This document shows, in pieces, positions 1 through 5,131 of a DNA stretch of 5,131 bases. Position numbers and translations under genes: made by a program. This stretch comes from Alphaproteobacteria bacterium (GTDB taxonomy: Bacteria; Pseudomonadota; Alphaproteobacteria; ATCC43930; CGMCC-115725), in the NCBI GenBank assembly GCA_005884825.1, contig VAZT01000418.1, positions 481-5,611 of the forward strand, in the 5' to 3' direction. The notes beneath the pieces are model-generated. The model worked only from the letters and a program-made list of their open reading frames with translations, did not search any database and was not told where the DNA came from. Numbering within the stretch: the stretch's first letter is position 1; each line of letters begins with the position of its first letter.

Positions 1-206
1 TCGACGGCTGCAAGCGGCACAAGGTGCAGCCTGGCATCCATTGCGGCGCCCCCTCCTATGCCAAGAAGATGATCGAGATGGGTTTTACGTTCGTCACCGT
101 CGGCGGCGACAACCGCTTCATGACGATGGGCGGCCAGGCCGCGCTGCAGGAGATGCGGTCGGGCTCCGCGGCTGCGGCGGCCCCTAAGTCGAGCAGTCCG
201 TATTGA
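1..206 (+). CDS. HpcH/HpaI-family aldolase, C-terminal fragment (5' end outside window)
   Basis: The reading frame is open from the left edge (first full codon at 3) to a TGA at 204-206, giving the last 67 residues. The core, with GIHCGAPSYA at residues 11-20 and MGFTFVTVGGD at about 26-36, resembles the last beta strand and helix of the HpcH/HpaI aldolase/citrate lyase TIM-barrel family. In these proteins a Gly-rich strand is followed by a helix and a 'GF.FV.VG.D' strand. Family members are divalent-metal-dependent class II aldolases that cleave 2-keto-4-hydroxy acids to pyruvate plus an aldehyde, acting in the cytoplasm. The active-site Arg, Glu and Asp residues lie upstream of the window, so the substrate cannot be inferred. 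The last ~15 residues are an Ala/Ser/Pro-rich tail that looks non-conserved. The gene converges on the PpiD-like gene with 12 bp between stop codons, and I see no terminator hairpin in the gap. The family call is fairly sure; the exact enzyme is not. Confidence 0.75.
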   Translation, partial: DGCKRHKVQPGIHCGAPSYAKKMIEMGFTFVTVGGDNRFMTMGGQAALQEMRSGSAAAAAPKSSSPY

Positions 207-218
207 CCTAAAACTGCG

Positions 219-2096
219 TTAGAAGAACCGGTCGAGCGCCTCGCGGCGGATGTCCACCGGGAAATGGGCGCGCAGCGCCCGGGTGAACTCCTCGGCCAGG
301 TCCGTCTGTTGCGCGGTGTCGAGTTCGCGCGACAGTCCCGCCGCCGCGGTTTGCGACACGTTCTCAGGACGTTGCACCTCGTCGAGCTGGGCGACGTATG
401 ACCCCGTCGCATCGGAGGCCGTCATCACCTCGCCGGGTTTTGCCGCGAATAATTTGCCGACGAGCGCCGGGGGCACGGCGGTATCGTTCTCGGGATGCCG
501 GGTAAACGGCGGCGATGTCGTAGCCTTCATTCCTTTCGCGCCGGCTACCGTCGCCAGACGCGTCTCGGGGGTGACCGAAGTCGCGAGTTCTTCGGCCTCC
601 TTGGCGACGAGTTCGCGCCGCCGGTCGGCCTGCCAGGCCGCCACCGCCTTATCCTTCACCTCGTCCAGCGGCTTGACCTGCGACGGGACGACCTTGTCGA
701 CATGAACGGCAAAGATCGCGCCGTCCGGCGTTTCGGTAACTCGGCTCGTCTGGCCTTCATTGGTCGCAAAGGCGAGCTTCAACACATCGCTGGCGGAGAC
801 CGGCAAGGTCACCGGCTTCTCCTGGGGATCGTGACCGCCGACGTCGACCGCCTCTAGGGTCGTCGTCTTCAGGCCAAATTTTTCGGCGACATCGCTGAGC
901 GTCCCGCCGCCCGCCAAGGCGTCATCGGCCTTGTTTGCAACCTTGTAGATCCGATCGACCGCCTCTTGACGCGCGAGATCGGCTTCGAGCTTGGGTTTGG
1001 CATCATCAAAGGTTTGCGTGACCGGCGGCTCGATCTTGACTACCCGCAAAATGTGCCACCCGAGCGGGGTCTTGAGGGGTTCACTCGGCTTATTCAAGGG
1101 CAATTCGAAAGCGGCCTCGCCGAGCGCACTCGGCATCTCATCGCGCCGCATCAGGCCGAGATCGATCGTGTCCGGGTCCTGCCCGGCGATCGTCGTTGCG
1201 ACCTCTCGCCAGTCTTTGCCGGCCGCCAGCGCCGCTTCGGCCTCCTTTGCCTTTTCCTCCGAAGGCGCCAGGATCTGCTCCACGTCGCGCCGCTCGGGGA
1301 TCTGCAGCTCGTCCTGACGCTGGTCGTACTCCTCTTTCAGCTTGGCCTCGGGGATCTCGATGCCCTTGGCGACATCCGAAGGGTCGAGGCTCACCAGCGT
1401 GAACCCCCGGTATTCGGGAGCGCGGAAGAGGTCCGGATGCTTGTCGTAGAACCCTTTCAGCTCGTCCTCGCTCGGCTGTCCGACATCGGGGACACCGGCG
1501 GTCGGCAGCGCGACGATGTCGGCGGTGCGCTTCTCGTTGCGGTACCGGTACAGCAGATCGACGACCGGCTGCGGCGCTGCCGCGCCGGCTGTCACCGCGT
1601 GCAGCAGGTCGTTGCGCGGGATATCGTGGCGCAGCAACGCGATGTACTGGTCCTCGGTGAGGTTGTTGGCGGCGAGCACCGCGCCAAACAAGCCTCGGTC
1701 GAAACGCCCGTCGGATCCCCTGAAGTTCGGGTTGTCGGTGATCACATTTCGGATCAGATCATCCGAAACGTCGAGCTTGAGCCGCGCGGCCTCCTGATCG
1801 ATCAGGCTGCGGTCGATCAGCTGCGCGAGCGTTTGGTCGACCAGTCCCAGTTGCTTGGCCTGCTGCAAATCGATCGCATTGCCGAATCGGGCGCTCAGCT
1901 GTTCGAGCGCGCGCCGCAGCGCCGTCTGCAGTTCCTCGGCGCGGACGCTTTGGTCGCCGACCGTGGCGACCACCGTATCGGTGCCGCGCGACCGGAAAAT
2001 ATCACCGATCCCCCAGATCCCGAAGGTCAGGATCAGGAGTGCGAACAGAACCTTGACGACGTAGGAGCCCGCTCTCGAGCGGATCGCTTGAAGCAT
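219..2096 (-). CDS. ppiD: PpiD-like membrane-anchored periplasmic chaperone (SurA_N / parvulin-type peptidyl-prolyl isomerase domain)
   Basis: This 625-residue protein has the PpiD layout. A short basic cytoplasmic N-terminus (MLQAIRSRAGSY) is followed by one membrane segment at about 14-31 (VKVLFALLILTFGIWGIG). A long periplasmic part comes next, with a SurA_N-like helical region at about 40-190, a parvulin-like domain at about 265-352 ending in GWHILRV, and a second helical/beta region to the C-terminus. E. coli PpiD (623 aa) sits at the periplasmic exit of SecYEG and helps newly exported proteins fold. The usual parvulin 'HIL' histidine appears here as Gln274 (VEQIL), so isomerase activity may be weak or absent, as in E. 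coli PpiD. I chose the start at 2096 because MLQ.IR begins the family N-terminus. The open frame continues upstream to 2282, but only antisense to tpiA. An AAGAGG lies about 12 nt before this ATG. The gene is divergent from tpiA. The name PpiD is by architecture; some genomes label this 'SurA N-terminal domain-containing protein'. Confidence 0.9.
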   Translation of the reverse strand: MLQAIRSRAGSYVVKVLFALLILTFGIWGIGDIFRSRGTDTVVATVGDQSVRAEELQTALRRALEQLSARFGNAIDLQQAKQLGLVDQTLAQLIDRSLIDQEAARLKLDVSDDLIRNVITDNPNFRGSDGRFDRGLFGAVLAANNLTEDQYIALLRHDIPRNDLLHAVTAGAAAPQPVVDLLYRYRNEKRTADIVALPTAGVPDVGQPSEDELKGFYDKHPDLFRAPEYRGFTLVSLDPSDVAKGIEIPEAKLKEEYDQRQDELQIPERRDVEQILAPSEEKAKEAEAALAAGKDWREVATTIAGQDPDTIDLGLMRRDEMPSALGEAAFELPLNKPSEPLKTPLGWHILRVVKIEPPVTQTFDDAKPKLEADLARQEAVDRIYKVANKADDALAGGGTLSDVAEKFGLKTTTLEAVDVGGHDPQEKPVTLPVSASDVLKLAFATNEGQTSRVTETPDGAIFAVHVDKVVPSQVKPLDEVKDKAVAAWQADRRRELVAKEAEELATSVTPETRLATVAGAKGMKATTSPPFTRHPENDTAVPPALVGKLFAAKPGEVMTASDATGSYVAQLDEVQRPENVSQTAAAGLSRELDTAQQTDLAEEFTRALRAHFPVDIRREALDRFF

Positions 2097-2099
2097 GGA

Positions 2100-2120
2100 G
2101 GCAGACGGCCTCTTTCTGCC
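2100..2120 (-). promoter_or_regulatory. Inverted repeat holding the ppiD Shine-Dalgarno in its loop
   Basis: Read on the - strand, GGCAGA (2120-2115) and TCTGCC (2105-2100) are perfect 6-bp complementary arms around a 9-nt loop, AAGAGGCCG. The loop contains the only good purine-rich ribosome-binding candidate for ppiD, AAGAGG, and the hairpin ends 3 nt before the ATG. An unfolded leader gives a rather long spacing of 12 nt from AAGAGG to the ATG. The hairpin would present the site in an exposed loop but place the stem next to the start codon. Whether this affects translation is inference only. Confidence 0.35.
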
Positions 2121-2131
2121 AGGCGGGCTGG

Positions 2132-2160
2132 TTGACCCGCCCGAACACCGGTGTGATCGT
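2132..2160 (+). promoter_or_regulatory. Candidate sigma70-type promoter for tpiA-secG-pyrG
   Basis: A TTGACC -35-like hexamer at 2132-2137 (5 of 6 to consensus) is followed after 17 bp by GATCGT at 2155-2160, a weak -10 match (3 of 6). Transcription would begin near 2167, giving tpiA a leader of about 34 nt. The -35 overlaps the right half of an inverted repeat, GGCGGG (2122-2127) and CCCGCC (2136-2141). The weak -10 makes this a tentative call. Confidence 0.3.
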
Positions 2161-2170
2161 ATCGGCTTAG

Positions 2171-2199
2171 ATGATAGGGACCGGGCAGCGGGGCCGCAA
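2171..2199 (-). promoter_or_regulatory. Candidate sigma70-type promoter for ppiD
   Basis: On the - strand, TTGCGG (2199-2194; TTG conserved, 3 of 6) is followed after exactly 17 bp by TATCAT (2176-2171), which matches the -10 consensus at 5 of 6. Transcription would start near 2164, leaving a leader of about 68 nt before the ppiD ATG. The element lies inside the predicted tpiA leader and ends one base before the tpiA ATG. This is sequence-match evidence only. Confidence 0.4.
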
Positions 2200-2200
2200 C

Positions 2201-2947
2201 ATGGCGATAAGGACAAAGCTCGTCGCGGGCAATTGGAAAATGAACGGGTTGCGCGAGGACGGCGCGGCGCTGGCGCGCGCACTCAGGGATCATGCCGCCG
2301 CGGCAGGCGGTAAACCGGGGTGCGAGGTTCTCGTCTGCCCGCCGGCGACCCTGCTCTCGACGGTCGGTGGCGTGCTTGCCGGAAGCGGCATTGCGCTCGG
2401 CGGGCAGGATTGCCATGCTGCGCCCAAGGGCGCTTACACCGGCGACATCAGCGCCGAGATGCTGGCCGATCTCGGCTGCACCTATGTGATTCTCGGACAT
2501 TCCGAACGGCGTCACGGCCACGGTGAGACCAATGCTGTCGTTCGCGGCAAGGTCGCCGGCGCCTGGCGAGCAGGTTTGGTAGCGATCCTGTGCGTCGGCG
2601 AGACGCAGGCCCAGCGTCAGGCTGGGGAGGCAGTCGAAATCGTGTCGTCACAGCTCGCCGTCTCGATCCCGGACGCCGTCACCGCGGCCTCACTGGTCGT
2701 CGCCTATGAGCCGGTCTGGGCTATCGGGACCGGACTGACCGCGACGATCGCGGACATCGCAGGAATGCATGCCGAGATCCGCAGCCGAACACCGCCCGGC
2801 ACTCGGATCCTCTACGGCGGCTCGGTCAACCCGAAGAACGCCGATGCGATCTTAGGTCTCCCCGAAGTCGATGGCGCGCTCGTCGGCGGCGCAAGCCTCA
2901 ACGCCGACGATTTCTGGGCGATTATGCAGAGCTGCCCAGCGCGATAG
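2201..2947 (+). CDS. tpiA: Triosephosphate isomerase
   Basis: TpiA interconverts dihydroxyacetone phosphate and glyceraldehyde 3-phosphate in cytoplasmic glycolysis and gluconeogenesis. The 248-residue protein has the usual length and all catalytic signatures. AGNWKMNG at residues 9-16 supplies Asn11 and Lys13. GHSERR at 99-104 supplies the electrophilic His100. AYEPVWAIGTG at 168-178 supplies the catalytic base Glu170 and the hinge of loop 6. YGGSVNPKN at 205-213 and GALVGGASL at 225-233 form the phosphate-binding end of the barrel. I chose the ATG at 2201 because the protein then begins MAIRTKLVAGNWKMNG, the family N-terminus. An in-frame ATG at 2171 would add ten non-conserved residues. 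No strong Shine-Dalgarno precedes either start, only G-rich sequence. The gene is divergent from ppiD and is followed after 45 bp by secG on the same strand. Confidence 0.97.
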   Translation: MAIRTKLVAGNWKMNGLREDGAALARALRDHAAAAGGKPGCEVLVCPPATLLSTVGGVLAGSGIALGGQDCHAAPKGAYTGDISAEMLADLGCTYVILGHSERRHGHGETNAVVRGKVAGAWRAGLVAILCVGETQAQRQAGEAVEIVSSQLAVSIPDAVTAASLVVAYEPVWAIGTGLTATIADIAGMHAEIRSRTPPGTRILYGGSVNPKNADAILGLPEVDGALVGGASLNADDFWAIMQSCPAR

Positions 2948-2977
2948 GTGGCGCTTCTGGTCAGCCGCTTAGAGAAT

Positions 2978-2991
2978 GAATAGATATATTC
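2978..2991. repeat. Short AT-rich inverted repeat directly before secG
   Basis: GAATA (2978-2982) and TATTC (2987-2991) are perfect inverted arms around GATA, ending one base before the secG ATG. The block is strikingly AT-rich against GC-rich surroundings. The stem is too short and weak to be a terminator. It may simply keep the secG start region unstructured, since no well-spaced Shine-Dalgarno is present (the nearest, AGAGAA at 2971-2976, is 16 nt away). Confidence 0.3.
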
Positions 2992-2992
2992 G

Positions 2993-3337
2993 ATGCTCAT
3001 TCTGCTCCTCGCCGTTCATATCCTCGTCGCGATCTCGCTCGTCGGGGTGGTCCTCTTGCAAAAGAGCGAAGGGGGTGCGCTCGGCATGGGCGGGGGCGGC
3101 ATGTCGGGGTTTATGACCGGCCGTTCGACGGCAAATCTGCTGACCCGGGCGACTGCGATTCTCGCCGCGGCGTTCATGACGACCAGCGTGCTTCTCGTCG
3201 TCCTGCACAATCGCGAGCACGCGCCGCGCTCGATTCTCGAGCAAGGCGCACCTGCGGCGCCGGCCGTTCCGGCAGCGCCGCAGCCGCCGGCCCCGCCGGC
3301 GGAGCCGGCTCAGCCGAGCGCTCCCCTAGCGCGCTGA
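2993..3337 (+). CDS. secG: Preprotein translocase subunit SecG
   Basis: SecG is the small accessory subunit of the SecYEG channel in the inner membrane and stimulates SecA-driven export. The 114-residue product has the family layout. Membrane segment one spans about residues 2-22 (LILLLAVHILVAISLVGVVLL). The conserved loop follows, with LLQKSEGG at 21-28, a Gly/Met-rich stretch GMGGGGMSG at 31-39 and the motif TGRSTANLLTRAT at 42-54. Membrane segment two spans about 53-71. After residue 85 comes a low-complexity Pro/Ala tail, common in alphaproteobacterial SecG and poorly conserved. The start at 2993 is the only plausible one, because an in-frame TAG at 2981-2983 blocks any extension. The gene sits 45 bp after tpiA and 69 bp before pyrG, all on one strand, matching a frequent alphaproteobacterial order. 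Confidence 0.95.
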   Translation: MLILLLAVHILVAISLVGVVLLQKSEGGALGMGGGGMSGFMTGRSTANLLTRATAILAAAFMTTSVLLVVLHNREHAPRSILEQGAPAAPAVPAAPQPPAPPAEPAQPSAPLAR

Positions 3338-3398
3338 GCTACATTTCAATACCCGCTGTTGTTTAACCATGTGACGCGAGCCTCTGTTGCTGTAAACT

Positions 3399-3402
3399 GG
3401 AG
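3399..3402 (+). promoter_or_regulatory. Ribosome-binding site of pyrG
   Basis: GGAG lies 4 nt before the ATG at 3407. It supports that start over the in-frame ATG at 3359, which has no comparable site and would add 16 residues not typical of CTP synthases. The spacing is on the short side. Confidence 0.55.
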
Positions 3403-3406
3403 TTCC

Positions 3407-4972
<1,566 letters not shown>

Positions 4973-4975
4973 CCC

Positions 4976-5131
4976 GTGGCCGGCGTGACACCGCGCCATG
5001 TTGCCGTCGGCGACCTCACGCTTGGCAACGATCTGCCACTGGTTTTCATTGTCGGGCCGAACACGCTGGAATCGCGGGCGCATGCGCTCGAGATGAGCGC
5101 CGCGCTGGCCGAGATCGCTCGCCAGCTTGGA
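4976..5131 (+). CDS. kdsA: 3-deoxy-D-manno-octulosonate 8-phosphate (KDO-8P) synthase, N-terminal part (runs off the window)
   Basis: KdsA condenses phosphoenolpyruvate with arabinose 5-phosphate to give KDO-8-phosphate, the precursor of the KDO sugars of LPS, in the cytoplasm. The first 52 codons are present. HVAVGDLTLGNDLPLVFIVG at residues 8-27 followed by PNTLESRAHALEM (28-40) matches the family start: the first beta strand, the 'GP.. LES' phosphoenolpyruvate-site loop and the first helix. Residue 29 is Asn at the position that separates metal-dependent KdsA (Cys ligand) from the metal-independent E. coli type (Asn, MNVLES). This suggests the metal-independent type. The start is GTG at 4976, supported by a GGAG 9 nt upstream. 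The gene follows pyrG on the same strand after about 80 bp containing a hairpin. This gene pair is a common proteobacterial neighbourhood, usually continuing to eno, which would lie outside the window. Confidence 0.92.
   Translation, partial: MAGVTPRHVAVGDLTLGNDLPLVFIVGPNTLESRAHALEMSAALAEIARQLG

Noticed and set aside
966..2135. Long open frame (389 codons) on the + strand
   Set aside because: It lies entirely antisense to the well-supported ppiD gene, reads as an Arg/Leu/Asp-rich translation with no recognisable motif, and is a typical GC-rich shadow frame.
2097..2282. N-terminal extension of ppiD by 62 residues
   Set aside because: The extension runs antisense through the tpiA start, is Arg/Pro/Ser-rich and not PpiD-like, and would displace the membrane anchor from the N-terminus. 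The ATG at 2096 gives the family start.
2033..2521. 162-codon open frame on the - strand across the ppiD-tpiA boundary
   Set aside because: It overlaps tpiA antisense and ppiD in another frame, with no family motif; it is a shadow frame.
3359..3396. Possible internal promoter before pyrG (TTGTTT, and TGTAAA with an upstream TG)
   Set aside because: The hexamers are 26 bp apart. A start from the -10-like element alone would fall almost on the ATG and remove the ribosome-binding site.
3359..3406. Upstream pyrG start at 3359 adding 16 residues
   Set aside because: No ribosome-binding site precedes it, and CTP synthases normally begin MT..IF(I/V)TGGVVSS, as the ATG at 3407 gives.

Overview
The window looks like ordinary chromosomal housekeeping DNA from a GC-rich Gram-negative bacterium, most likely an alphaproteobacterium of the Rhodospirillales type. 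Three things point there: the protein sequences (TpiA with GTGLTAT, the PyrG N-terminus, a PpiD-like SurA_N protein), the gene order tpiA-secG-pyrG-kdsA, and a KDO (lipopolysaccharide) synthesis gene. This placement comes from remembered family sequences, not from a search. I found no tRNA, rRNA, CRISPR array, insertion sequence or phage gene.

Layout from left to right. Positions 1-206 hold the C-terminal end of an HpcH/HpaI-family aldolase on the + strand. It converges, with a 12-bp gap, on a complete PpiD-like periplasmic folding factor on the - strand (219-2096). A 104-bp divergent intergenic region (2097-2200) carries candidate promoters for both directions. The + strand then carries tpiA (2201-2947), secG (2993-3337), pyrG (3407 onward) and the first 52 codons of kdsA (4976 to the window edge). 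The gaps between these four genes are 45, 69 and about 82 bp, all co-directional, which is compatible with one transcription unit. No stretch over 300 bp lacks a gene.

The genes serve central and envelope functions. TpiA is glycolytic/gluconeogenic. SecG is a subunit of the Sec translocon that delivers envelope proteins, and PpiD is a membrane-anchored chaperone at the exit of that translocon. PyrG makes CTP, which is needed for nucleic acids, phospholipids and the CMP-KDO activation step. KdsA makes KDO-8-phosphate for lipid A/LPS.

The main anomaly is in pyrG. The gene is normal up to about residue 453. It then lacks roughly 50 codons of the glutaminase domain, and the conserved C-terminus (with the FHPE catalytic motif) continues in another frame at 4771-4893. 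As written, the gene cannot encode a normal glutamine-dependent CTP synthase, so this is either a real mutation or an assembly/sequencing error. Smaller points are a Gln-to-His change next to the PyrG nucleophile, an Asn at the metal-ligand position of KdsA, a strong GC-rich hairpin before kdsA, and overlapping divergent promoters between ppiD and tpiA. I do not see an undescribed multi-gene system here.
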